Of a DNA stretch of 64,000 bases, positions 36,405 through 46,707 are shown one piece after another. The stretch covers positions 496,001 through 560,000 of the forward strand of contig JAZKJV010005773.1 in NCBI GenBank assembly GCA_037367405.1. The letters run 5' to 3'. The notes beneath the pieces are model-generated. The model had not been told where the DNA came from and made no database searches. It saw only the letters and a program-made list of their open reading frames with translations. Position numbers and translations under genes: made by a program. Numbering within the stretch: position 1 is the first letter of the stretch; every line of letters starts with the position of its first letter. Origin of the DNA: Ottelia alismoides. Taxonomy: Eukaryota; Streptophyta; Magnoliopsida; Alismatales; Hydrocharitaceae.

Positions 36405-38117
36405 GCACGACTTAGTAGTCTATTTATTTTTCTTTTTATTTTTGTTTTCTTTTCAGCGGCTCTTTCCAAGTCTGCGGCTTTTTCGCAGCTTTTTATTTTT
36501 ACTTGATTTTTGTTTTATTTTATTTTATTTTATTTTTACTTTTGTTTGTGCTTGTTTATTTTTATTTGCATTTTTGCATATATACCCTGCTTGCCTTATT
36601 TTATTTTATCTGTTTCATTTTTATCTGGTGTTTGACACTCGTCTGTTTTCTTGCGAGGGTCCGAGGACCGAGGCGGCGACTCTAGAGTAGCCGGTGCAAC
36701 CGCGGTGATCGGAGGCGGCTCCCTTCTGCATGGAGCCGCAGGAGAGCGTGAGGAAGCATCTGAGTGTGGGATGATTAGTGTAGCTTTAGATTAGGTTTTA
36801 TTTCAGTACTATTTGAATTATTATAATAATACAGGGACAAGACTCTCTTGGACTTAGACACTTTCGGGGTCTGTTTCGCCGAGCACCGGTGTGCTCGGGG
36901 GACCCCTTAGCTTGTTCGGTTTTCTTCGCAGCTTTTTACGCGGTTTTGTTTTCTTTACTGCCTTTTCCGGTTTCTCGCAGATTTCTCAAGCCCCTAGCCT
37001 TAGGATTTTCTACTTGATTGTGACGTAACTAGTAGGATCCAAACACCCTAATATATTTGCTTGTTCCTATAGTTCGGTAATTGGACCTACAATAAAAAGA
37101 TTAATAAAATAGTTGACTCACTTCCTTCGAGCCTACGTGTCGCAGCCCACCCTGCCAAGCGCTGCTCCTGAACCCGATTTATCGGGAGGAGGAGGGGTGG
37201 ACCGAGACCGGACTCTTTGGATTGGAGGTTGGTGATCAGCTAGTTGTTCTTTCGAGTAGAATTGCCTGCTTAGGGACTCGGTTTTCCGCCTGCACCATTT
37301 AGGTAGTTTATTTTCTATCTTTCAATTCTGCGCGGATCATCTTGCATGTAGACGGCTGGAGTCAGGTACGCATTTCTTACTCTGCATGCATCATTGATTT
37401 CATCGCGCATCGGCTTTTTCGTCTTCTCCCCCTGTTTTGGACTTAATAACCAGAAGAATCGAAAAATTCGTTAGACATTTTTGCTTTTATTGAAAAATAC
37501 CTAAAAAGAAAAACAATAAAATTTGGGACTGCTAACTCTATCGACCCTAAAAGACACCTCACCTAAAATTTTGTCTTGGGGAGAGCAACCCCCTCATTGT
37601 CTGGTTTGCTTGCGCGAGAGAGTGACCCGAACACTAGGATAGAGCCTTCTGATATTCTTCTCGACTGATTACCGGCTATTTCTGTACGGGACAGTCGGTT
37701 GAGAAAATATCGGGTTACCCAACAGGTCGCGTAATCGCTCTGCTATCCTGACTGATCACCAAATAAAATTGACAAGATAATTGACCGAGCCTTTACGGTC
37801 TTCAGCTTGCGTTGTGTTGGTGAATCGGGGGTTTGCTTGTGGTCATAGTTGTTACCAGATCTCATCCGCACAACTCGCCAGATCAAGATGATGGGCAGAC
37901 GATCTCTTAGGCAGCCTCTGGCTGCACCGCTTTCCAGCACGTCTACCTGCTCATCTAGGTTGGTTTGCGAGAGCCGATACCCTCTCTCCGAACCCGAGTT
38001 CGACTCCACCCTGTTCCCCCTCGACCCCCTTCTTCTGAGACCGAGATACCAGTGCCAGAGGAGAGACAGTCAGATTTATCGGCACCTGAGTTTGGATGTT
38101 TTGGTTTTGCAGAGACT
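36405..38117 (+). other. Athila B leader with conserved hairpins
   Basis: 1.7 kb without a gene. It holds a GCGGCTCC/GGAGCCGC stem (36715-36722 with 36732-36739), the hairpin CCGAGCACCGGTGTGCTCGG at 36879-36898, a second C/T-rich stretch, and a block near 37574-37627 (GGGGAGAGCAACCCCC, then GTCTGGTTTGCTTGCGCGAG). It ends in TTTTGCAG/AGACT just before the former gag start. The open frames at 36306-36690 are runs of Phe, Leu and Tyr from T-rich DNA. Confidence 0.75.
36879..36898 (+). ncRNA. Leader hairpin, possible dimerisation or packaging signal
   Basis: Eight-base stem CCGAGCAC/GTGCTCGG with loop CGGT; the loop and its neighbours form the self-complementary ACCGGT. The same hairpin is at 31877-31896 (C), 53480-53499 (D) and, on the minus strand, 17424-17443 (A). 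The structure is seen in sequence; the role is inferred by analogy with retroviral leader signals. Confidence 0.5.
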
Positions 38118-39235
38118 ATTGCCGGCAGCAGTGACGAACGCACCAGAGGTCCCCAGCATGACCAGACTTTCATTATGGACCAGGGTGCGATCAACTCCAC
38201 CCTGATCGCCTCCCTCGAGACAGTGCATCAGCAGTTGAGGGATCAGGGAGCATTCATGTTGGACATGAGGCGAGAGATGGAGCAGTTGAGAGCCGCTCGT
38301 GAGTAGTCCGAGCCCGGAGACAGGCTGAGGACACCCGACCATGCTGCAGCCGTCGCAGCAGCCGCAGCAGCAGCAGCAGAGGCACCGAGACCGATGCGGG
38401 AGTTACGTAACCCTAGATCGACCTTGATGCATCACTGGGTTGTTCTACCAGCTATCCTGGGGGACTTCAAGTTCCCCCCAAAAACTTTGCAGCTCCTCCC
38501 CCGGTTCCATGGGATTGCCACTGAGGAGCCCCATCTCCACCTTCAGGAGTTTCTGATGATCTACAGCACAGTCCACGACCGTTAGGTGGACCAGGATACC
38601 ATACGGAAGTTTTCCTTCCCCTTCCCCTTAGCAGACAGAGCAGCCACCTGGCTGAAGCACTTGGGGAAGTTCGTCTACACCTGGGAGTAGCTCCACACCG
38701 AGTACTTGCTTAAGTACTATCCACTCGGACGGACGAACGCCGCTAGAGCCCTGATCAGCAACTTCTCCATGCTCCCCAACAAGCAGTTTCACGAGGCATG
38801 GGAGAGGTTCAGAGAGCTGACCGACAGATGCCCGCACCATGACATTTCCAAGCCGAACCTTGTTCAGAGCTTTTTCAGCGGGCTGACACCAGAGCTTCAG
38901 GGCTTGGTGAACGCTTCTTGTGGCGGGTCTTACTTTGCCAAGGATCACGATCAGGTCTGGGCCATCTACGACGAGATGGCCGAGAACTATATGGTGATGT
39001 CCCAGACCCAATTGTACACACATGGCAGACCCCAGCAGCCACAGACCGTGCAGTACCAGAGGATAGCACGGGTCGACGCCGGTCCATCCAGTTCGTCCGC
39101 GGCAGCAACACAAGCAGGGAGTTCAGCCGCAGACATGGGGATAATTAGTGAGAAGCTGGACCGGATGGAGATTATCAAGAAGAAGCAGTGCCAGGGCATC
39201 ACGCAGATGGAGCAGATGACAGACTATGAGTGACC
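38118..39235 (+). pseudogene. Athila B gag (capsid region), broken
   Basis: Homologous to gag of A and D. The start codon is lost: ATT at 38118-38120 where A and D have ATG (AGACC-ATG-GCC). The core is clear: HWVVLPAILGDFKFPP, HLHLQEFLMIYSTV, YYPLGRTN, FHEAWERFRELTDRCPHHD, GLVNASCGGSYFAKDH and WAIYDEMAENYMVMSQT. In-frame stops lie at 38307, 38583 and about 38688, each a TAG where a sister copy has CAG. A 2-base deletion near 39217 shifts the frame and gives TGA at 39231. The longest intact piece is 38706-39233. It cannot make full Gag. Confidence 0.9.
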
Positions 39236-40756
39236 TGAATACACAACTCATGTGTCTCCAGGAGGCACAGACGGCTTCACAGCCTCATCTTCAGGTATGA
39301 GGCGATCCGAGTAGCAACAGCAGCTCGTCCCAACGCTCCAGCTCCCACCAGCAGCCTAGACAGGTCCATCTTGTACAGGCAGATCCATACCAGCAGCCGC
39401 AGCTTTCTTACCAGGCACCACCATCCACTGACACTCAGATGGTGGTATACCAGCCGGATCAGCCTCTGGCAGTGCTTCCGCCACCCCAGTACGATTCAGA
39501 GCCGTTGATGGATGTCAACGGGATTTGGTACGACTGCCCCCAGCCCGATATCTGACGAGACCATCCTGGATTCCGTTGGGCGGCCGGAGGTGCCCAGCCC
39601 CAGCAGCAGCCGTCAGGACAGGGTGGCCAGTATAGCCATCAGAGGGATCACCAGCAGCAGCAGCCCCCAGCATACACTCAGCAGCAGCCACAATAGTCAT
39701 CGTCGTATGGTCCTCGTCTCTATCAGCAGGGACAGTCTTGGAGGCGTGATCAGCCTCATCAGCCGCAGCATCATCCACAGTCTTACCCCTCTCACTCACA
39801 GCAGCAGCAGCAGCCTCACTTCCAGAGAGGCTACCCATCAGGTTCTCATGGGCCATCCTATGAGAACCCTGCCTTGGATGACATAGCCCGCCTCCTCACA
39901 GATCAGCAGGCTACATTCCGACAGGAGATGCGAGACATAGTGAGAGGGAAGGCCGCCATCCCTGCCCAGATCGAGCCGAATCCCAACAACCTCAAGAGGA
40001 AATCTGAGCAGGTAGTTTGTACTGAGTATGCCACTCCTAGTGATACATTTGGAGATATGTTTGCATATTTGTTTGATACTGATTTTGTCACACTTAGGAG
40101 CGGTAGGATGCCAGCAGGCGACGACTCGTCTGAGCGACACCCTGAGGATACTTCCAGAGCGCCAGGCGAGGAGGAGAGCGGTACTGAGGCCGCTAGAGAT
40201 GATGACGGTGGTACTGATGCCACCACGGATGTTGATCCCACCGACGGTACTGAGGCCGTTGTTTCACTAGTTGGAGGAGGTGGTACTGAGGCCACCCATG
40301 TTGCCGAGATAGAGCGCGGTACTTAGGCCGCGAGTCTTCCAGCCGATGGTGGTGCTGATGCCACCATGTCTTTTGAGAGTCCTGTAGTTTTTTCTTCTGC
40401 ACCTGTATCTCGGAACACTTCTGGATATAAAGGAAAGGGTTTGTTTTCTTCTGGTCCCACTGTGGTGCATGATGTATTTGTGGATCCTGCCGTCGAGCAG
40501 CTCAGACCCGTTCCTAATCCTTCATCTGAGAAGGACCCTGTGATCCCCTTCCCTAGAGCCCTTCATATGAGGAACGGGAAGAAAATTGAAAATCCAAAAA
40601 GAGACAGCAGGAAGAGTTCAGCCAGTAGATGATAGATCGTTTTCACATTCAGCTGACTCTTCAGAGGCTTTGCAGCACATTCCTCTACTCCAGCGTTCAC
40701 TTTGAGACAAGACTACAGTTAGGAGGAAGAGGAGGAACCACCATTCAGATATTCAT
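39236..40756 (+). pseudogene. Athila B Gln-rich tail and acidic spacer between gag and protease
   Basis: First comes a CAG-rich stretch coding for Gln-rich sequence (to about 39840). Then RDIVRGKAAIPAQIEPNPNN and KRKSEQV (from about 39930), and an acidic spacer with repeated GGT(D/E)A motifs (about 40150-40370). The open piece 39874-40326 ends at TAG, 40366-40632 follows, and one-base losses near 40590 and 40660 restore the pol frame. There are no recognisable domains. The same arrangement is in A and D. Confidence 0.75.
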
Positions 40757-41359
40757 GTGCTGACCAGAGCTACTTGTTTCGCGATCCAGAACCGTCTGCC
40801 GGTCAAAAGGCCAGATTCCGGAGCCCCATATGTCAGATGTCATATCAGAGAGCAGAGGTTCGACCGTACTCTATTAGACAGTGGATCGTCGATCAACCTA
40901 CTTCTGGCAGCCCTTCTCGACTTCTTCGAGTTGAGCACTCTTCGATAGAGCAGGACAGTCCTTCAATTTGTTGATCGGTCTGTCAAGAGGCCGAAGGGGT
41001 TGCTGAGAGACGTTGTCGTCACGATTCAGGGCCTGCAATTCCCCATGGACTTCGTAGTGTTGGACATGGAGATCCCTGAGTCAGTGACGGATACCCCCAT
41101 CATTCTCGGTCGCCCGTTCTTGGCCACATCAAAGGTAGTGACCGACCATGATAGCGGGAAGGTATACTTTCGCGTCGAGGGCGAAAGTGTACAAATAAAG
41201 ACGGTCGAGGATAGTAGAGCCAGAGACAGAGCATGCTTAGAGACTACTTCCGATACAGAGCAGATGACAGAAGCCGGGCCATACATCCACCAGGACTCTG
41301 ACTTCGTGATCACAGATGACGAGGCAATATGGGCAGACCGAGATGCACAAGCCATCCTC
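40757..41359 (+). pseudogene. Athila B protease region
   Basis: Retropepsin-like aspartic protease in the pol frame. The active site is LLDSGSSINLL (Asp-Ser-Gly at 40877-40885), and IILGRPFLAT is at the flap-side C-terminal part (from about 41096). A TAG at 40949-40951 (CAG in A) separates the two halves. The protein continues into an acidic linker before RT. Athila proteases usually have a D-x-G-x-S site of this type rather than the retroviral DTGA. Confidence 0.85.
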
Positions 41360-42970
41360 TCACCTTCAGAGTCTGCTGATACAGAGATGACAGCAGAGGA
41401 GAGCTTAGAGAACACATTTCTGGTCCAGGATACTTTTGAGGCAGCAGAGCCGGTTCTCGACCGTGAGACTGATTTTTGTGATGATGGTGGTACTGAGGCC
41501 ACATTAGATGATACAGATCCCTCGGAGTCAGATTTTGATTGGGCAGATTTTGATGATTACATACCAGATCTGACTTCCACTTATCCTGCAGCTAGGGAGG
41601 AGGTAGATGCCGAGCAGAGCAGAGACAGTCCATCAGGGCAGCCTTCTCCAGATTCAGAGAGTGATAGAGAGTTTCAGTTCTCCCATGCGAATTTGGCAGC
41701 CTTCACGCAGAGTTTTCAGAGGCCAGATCCACCAGCCCCCAGTTGTCCAGAGCTGAAGCCACTTCCTGCGTCTCTGAAGTATAGGTTCCTTACGGGTGAG
41801 CATGAGATGTACCCAGTCATTATCTCCGCCGATTTGACTGGAGAGCAGGAATCCTGTTTGATGGAGGTTCTTGAAAAGAACCGCAAGGCGATAGGATGGA
41901 GCGTAGCAGATCTCCAGGGGATAAGTCCGGCCCTGTGCTCCCACCATATCTATCTCGGGGATGAGGCGAAGCCGTTGCGTGAGTTCCAGCGGCGGCTGAA
42001 CCCGAATCTGAGAGAGGTTGTCATGAAGGAGATTTCGAAATGGTGGAGCGCTGATTTTATCTACCCCATCTCCGACTCCAAGTGGGTCATCCCTTTGCAT
42101 GTGGTGCCCAAGAAGATGGGCATCACTACAGTAGTCAGCGAGTCTGGAGAGGAGATTGCTACACGGGTACCCACTTCTTGGTGGGTATGCGTTGATTACA
42201 GGAGACTCAACCAGACCACCAAGAAGGATTTTTTCCCCCTACCCTTTATAGATCAGATCATTGAGAGACTGGAAGGAAAGAGCCATTATTGTTTTCTGGA
42301 TGGGTACTCGGGCTACAACCAGGTGGCCATCGCTCCCGAGGACAAGGACAAGACTACCTTTACCTGTCCCTTCGGCACATACGCCTTCCGACGCATGCCA
42401 TTTGGGCTATGCAATGCCCCTACGACTTTTCAGAGATGCATGATGTCGATCTTTTCGGACATGGTAGGGGAGTGCTTGGAGGTCTTCATGGATGATTTCT
42501 CGATTTACGGCGACGGATTTGACTCCTGTCTTGACTGCCTAGACCGAGTACTTCACCGATGTATAGAGGTTCACTTGGTGCTATCTTGGGAGAAGAGTCA
42601 CTTCATGGTGACTCAAGGGACGGTGCTTGGCCATATCATCTCCAACAGGGGCATGGAGGTTGATCTGGCCAACGTAGATGTCATTAGAAAACTCGCACCG
42701 CCGTCCAATTTGCGGCAGCTACGATCTTTCCTTGGGTACGTCGGTTTCTACCGGCGATTCATTCATTATTTCAGTAGGATTGCCCGACCGTTGACTGACC
42801 TGCTGATGAAAGACATCGAGTTCCTTGTCGATGACAAGTGTCTTTCATCCTTCGAGGCTCTTAAGAGATGTGTTGTTGAGGCTCCTGTTCTCGAGCCGCC
42901 TGATTGGTCTCTCCCATTCGAGATCATGACGGATGCCTCCAATTTTTCCGTGGGGGCCATGCTGGGATAA
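41000..42970 (+). pseudogene. Athila B reverse transcriptase
   Basis: A 656-codon open stretch. After the protease C-terminus and an acidic linker, the RT begins near 41930. Motifs: VVPKKMGI, VCVDYRRLNQTTKKDFFPLP, CFLDGYSGYNQVAI, TTFTCPFGTYAFRRMPFGLC, NAPTTFQRCM, the catalytic EVFMDDFSIYG (FMDD at 42485-42496), LGHIISNRGMEVD and LRSFLGYVGFYRRFI. All three catalytic Asp residues appear to be present. The frame closes at TAA 42968-42970, where Gln is expected. RT synthesises cDNA from element RNA in virus-like particles. RT itself looks intact, but it lies in a broken polyprotein. Confidence 0.92.
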
Positions 42971-43267
42971 AGGAGAGATGGAGTTCTATTTTCTATCCTC
43001 TACGCTAGACACACATTAGATTCCGCGCAGCGGAACTACACAGTCACAGAGAAGGAGATGCTAGCCGTAGTGTTCGCCCTAGATAAGTTCAGATCATACA
43101 TTATTGGATCTAGAGTGACCTTGTATACTGATCATACCGCCATCAGGAACCTCATGGCAAAGAAGGATGCCAAGGCCAGACTGACTAGATGGATCCTTCT
43201 ACTCCAGGAGTTTGACATAGAGATTAAGGATGGAGTCAAGAATGTGGTGGCAGATCATCTCTCCTGA
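42971..43267 (+). pseudogene. Athila B RNase H
   Basis: This continues the pol frame after TAA. The domain starts before the stop with the catalytic Asp in MTDASNFSVGAML (about 42928-42966). It goes on with [18 protein letters not shown] (Glu), [19 protein letters not shown] (Asp) and ends [10 protein letters not shown]. It is the RNase H that removes the RNA strand during reverse transcription. TGA at 43265-43267 (CGA expected) closes it. Confidence 0.88.
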
Positions 43268-44635
43268 TTAGAGCATCTTGAGGATTCTGAGCAGATTGAT
43301 CCCTTATGTGAGACCTTCCCAGATGAGGCAATCCTTGCTATCGCCTCTCTCCCGTGGTACGCCGATATTGTGAACTTTCTTGTTGCTAAGAAAGTTCCAT
43401 AAGATTGGCCCAGGCAGAGACTTGAGACCTTCCTAGCGAAGGCCAAGTCCTACCACTGGGAGGATCCCATCCTTTACCACGAAGGAGGGGATAGCGTCTG
43501 GCGTAGGTGCATTCCCCAGGAGGAGCACCATAGTGTCCTCACTTACTGCCACAAGCTTGAGGCAGGAGGACATCACTCTGGGAGGAGAACGACACAGAAA
43601 GTGCTCCAATCCGGCCTTTGGTGGCCTACCCTCTTCAAGGACTCTGATGAGTTCGTGAAGAGATGTATTGACTGTCAGAGGATGGGTACTTTTGGACAAC
43701 GTGATATGATGCCGATGCAACCCATTCACTTCTGTGAGGTTTTTGACCCACGTGGCATCGATTTCATGGGTCCATTCCCTAAGAGTCAGGGATTTGAGTA
43801 CATTCTGTTGGACGTTGATTATGTTAGTCGTTGGGTTGAGGCCATCCCCGCCCGAACCGCAGATGCCAGGACAGTTTGCATATTTTTGAGGAAGCACATC
43901 ATTACACGGTTCGGGGTACCTCGAGTATTGATTTCTAATGGGGGGTTTCATTTCATCAACGACCAGGTGAAGGCCCTTGCTAGCGAGTTCGGCATAGACC
44001 ATCGAGTTGCCACTCCATACCATCCACAGATGAATGGTCTAGCCGAGGTGTCGAATAGGGAGATCAAGACTATTTTGCAGAAATTCGTCCGCCCTGACCG
44101 AAAGGATTGGTCACAGCTTTTGGACTCGGTCTTGTGGGCATATAGGACGTCTTTCAAGACACCTTTGGGCACATTTCCCTTTCGCCTCGTATATGGCAAG
44201 CCGTGCCATTTGCCTGTTGAGTTGAGACACAGTTCGCTTTGGGCAGTTACAGATATTCTTTTGGATCCAGATAGTGTAGGCGACCAGAGGAGGGTAAAGT
44301 TAGCAGCCTTGGAGGAGCTTCGTGATACCGCCTTCTCAAACAGCCTACAGTACAAAGAGAGAGTGAAGGAGTGGCATGATTCTCACATCAACGACAAGCA
44401 TTTTGAGCCTGGACAGAGAGTATGGTTGTTTGATGCTAGGCTTTGTCTATTTCCAGGGAAGCTACAGAGCAAATGGAAGGGACCTTATCTTGTGAGAAAG
44501 GTACACGATAATGGGAGTATTGATATATCTGAGTTGTCTTCTGAGAGTACCTTTCGAGTGAACGGCCAGCGGCTCAAGCCATTTCTAGATCATGAGCCGC
44601 GGGTCATTGATGTTACCCCTATTCATTTTGCGTGA
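43268..44635 (+). pseudogene. Athila B integrase, active-site Asp lost
   Basis: Same frame as RT. TAA at 43400-43402 interrupts the linker. The zinc finger is HHSVLTYCHKLEAGGHHSG with CIDCQRMG. The core has the first Asp (RGIDFMGPF), but the second is Asn: LISNGGFHF, AAT at 43937-43939. The Glu follows at the correct 35-residue spacing (AEVSNREIK). The C-terminal part includes FEPGQRVWLFDARL and KWKGPYLVRKVHDNG, the GPY/F-type module, and ends TPIHFA. The long open part is 43601-44635. It is predicted catalytically dead. Confidence 0.92.
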
Positions 44636-44767
44636 GATGTGGTCTCTTGATTCACATCTATTACATCTCACGCCTAATTATCACTGTTCTCCCGACCTGT
44701 ATAGATTCAGATGTCCATATCATTACATTCTTTAGTCTTACATCCCTTTCTTCATCTCTTGATTATG

Positions 44768-45160
44768 CTATACTTAGGGTGTACTTTACCCTAAGTATAG
44801 GGGGGATGTAGGACCTTTGGGTATTTCTTTTGATTCATTCTTTACCCCTATTTTTGCTGCCTATACTTAGGGATATTTTACCCTAAGTATGGGGCGGTAG
44901 ACCCTGTACATTCTCCACTCGGTTTTCCCTTCGTGTACAGCCGACTATACTTAGGATTATTTGATCCTAAGTATAGGGGGAAAAGCCGAGGCCCTCTTGT
45001 TTTCTATTCATTCATTCGTCTTTGTATAGAGCCTTCCTTTTCACTTCCCTATACTAAGCACGAGTTATGTCTTCTTCATCGCTCTTGACTCTGAGGACAT
45101 CGTTCGAGCTAAGTATAGGGGGGGGTATATATTCCATATATACTTTATCCATAACTCGTA
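44768..45160 (+). repeat. Array of four CTATACTTAGG hairpins (Athila B)
   Basis: Hairpins at 44768-44800, 44861-44892 and 44945-44976 are compact, with arms of 10-12 bases and loops of 8-10. The fourth (arms near 45048-45059 and 45108-45120) has a long loop and is overlapped by CACGAGTTATG (45060) pairing with CATAACTCGTA (45150-45160). Spacing is about 90 bases. The central bases differ between hairpins (GGG/CCC in the first two, GGAT/ATCC in the third), but each keeps its own complement. Confidence 0.87.
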
Positions 45161-45310
45161 CTTTGTTTGAGTGTATAAATAAATAAAAATGGCTAAAAAT
45201 CCATAAAAACCATAAAAATTAAAAACTTTTCCCTATAAATAATCATTCTTTTATTGCACATACATAGCTAGTGTACAAATTATTTTTGTGAAAATGTTTT
45301 CAAAAAATTT

Positions 45311-45515
45311 TTGTGTAAAGTTTGTGTAAATATGTGCATATCAAAATTATGTATATAGTACAAAATTTTTCCAAAATGTTTTGAAAATCAAAAGTTTGCA
45401 AAAATCTTGTGTAAATTTGTGTAAATATTTTGCAAAACTTGCATTCATGCACACATCCATGATTTCAAAACATTTTTCAAAAATTTTTGCATTTGTGTAA
45501 ATATTGTGTAAATAG
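45311..45515 (+). repeat. Six TTGTGTAAA motifs and a large inverted repeat (Athila B)
   Basis: Three pairs of TTGTGTAAA flank an inverted repeat (AAATTTTTCCAAAATGTTTT from about 45363, facing its near complement at 45461-45488). The layout equals A 10869-11080. Confidence 0.7.
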
Positions 45516-45809
45516 CATCTTTGTATATACTTGTATATAGTTTTTTCTGGATTATAGTTGACAGTTAAACTAGCCTAGAATTAAATTGGGAAATGGAGCT
45601 TGATTAAGATCTTAATCCACCTAATTCTAAGAGGAACCTTATAAGGCTTAGGGTTAAGGCTTTTCAGGTCCATGGTGACTTAATTCTTTGAGTCCACTAG
45701 GCTATGATCACATGTCATCTCAATGAGCCTAAGTAGAACACTTAACAACACACACATGACTCATATAGACAATGGCTTTACTTGGACACCTCACATAGCA
45801 CCGAGCTCT

Positions 45810-46154
45810 CTACGGATGAGGTGGTGAGGAGGCAGTTTTCCTTGACTTGGGGTAGCATATGAGGGTAGTACTTCTAGGTGGAACCTCTCTTCTTCTTTTA
45901 GTGAAGGAAGTGCGTCTCAACTTGGTCTAGTTGCCATGAGGTCTAACGACAGGAGTTGCGGGTTGCAATAATGCTTCAAAAGAGGGATAGTCTACTGGCT
46001 CAAGAGGAAAAACTCCTTTTATATATGCTGCACATGTATATGTTGTATAGATGCACTTGAAAAAAAATGCAAAAAGAAAATAACTCCAAAAATGTGGTGG
46101 GTCTGATAGAAAATGATAATCCCACCGGAGTATGTATATAGTGCAAATAAGCAA
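45810..46154 (-). pseudogene. Antisense ORF in the 3' region of Athila B
   Basis: The frame runs against the element's genes. It is open for 75 codons from 46154 (MLICTIYILRWDYHFL, then FWSYFLFAF) to TAG at 45927-45929. A has CAG there, and the frame continues open to 45810-45812. The N-terminal half is hydrophobic and the C-terminal half basic. B's one lesion (stop) and A's one lesion (frameshift) are at different places, which suggests an open frame of about 115 codons in the ancestor. No known domain. It could be chance. Confidence 0.4.
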
Positions 46155-46707
46155 AGCTTGAGACTCATGGATTCACCTTATGTAGCTTGCAGCAAGGAGA
46201 CTTAGCTACACTGGTTGAGCTTCCAAGGATACATGGCTACACTGGCCATGGTCCATTCTCTTCTTCCCCCTCTTCTTGAGCCGGTTGAACTTGAACTTAG
46301 AAGGGAATACCCCGCTCCTCGAGGAAAGAGTGGCCAGATTGAGGTCATAGAGTTACCTTGTTAGGGAGGATTGTCAAGTTGCCACTTCTGAGGTGGAGAT
46401 CTTATATATCACATTCATGGTACAAGGAAAGACTCATAGTCTTCAGAGTTTGTGTATGGTGACTTGTTCTGATCTGGATTGTTGAGGAGTCCTAATTATA
46501 GATTTGTGGAACTTAGAGGCTGTTGAGTTTTAAACCTAAGTCTAAATAAGGTTCCGACACATTAATAATCCAAAGATCTGATCGAGCTCCATATTCCAAT
46601 TTAATGAAGGCAAGTTTAATAATCAACCTTGATCCATGCATATTCTCCTCTTTTTCTTTTTCACTTCTTTTTCAAATAAGTGTTTGCTAAGGGACTAGCA
46701 AAGTTAA

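Larger units (their letters stand above)
44638..46707 (+). other. Athila B 3' noncoding region (integrase to PPT)
   Basis: 2.1 kb with no sense ORF. In order: hairpin array (44768-45160), six TTGTGTAAA motifs with a large inverted repeat (45311-45515), an antisense frame (46154 down to 45810), and a T/C-rich CTTTTTC stretch near 46640-46676. It matches A's region along its whole length. No env-like product is recognisable. Confidence 0.8.

Noticed and set aside
36442..36690. Phe/Leu-rich frame resembling a membrane protein (also 31470-31778, 52931-53225, 17550-17861 minus)
   Set aside because: It comes from T-rich leader DNA at the same place in each Athila copy, with no shared residues beyond composition.
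44768..45160. Regularly spaced repeats resembling a CRISPR array
   Set aside because: The units are individual hairpins inside a plant retrotransposon, with different cores and no spacer structure; there are no cas genes.
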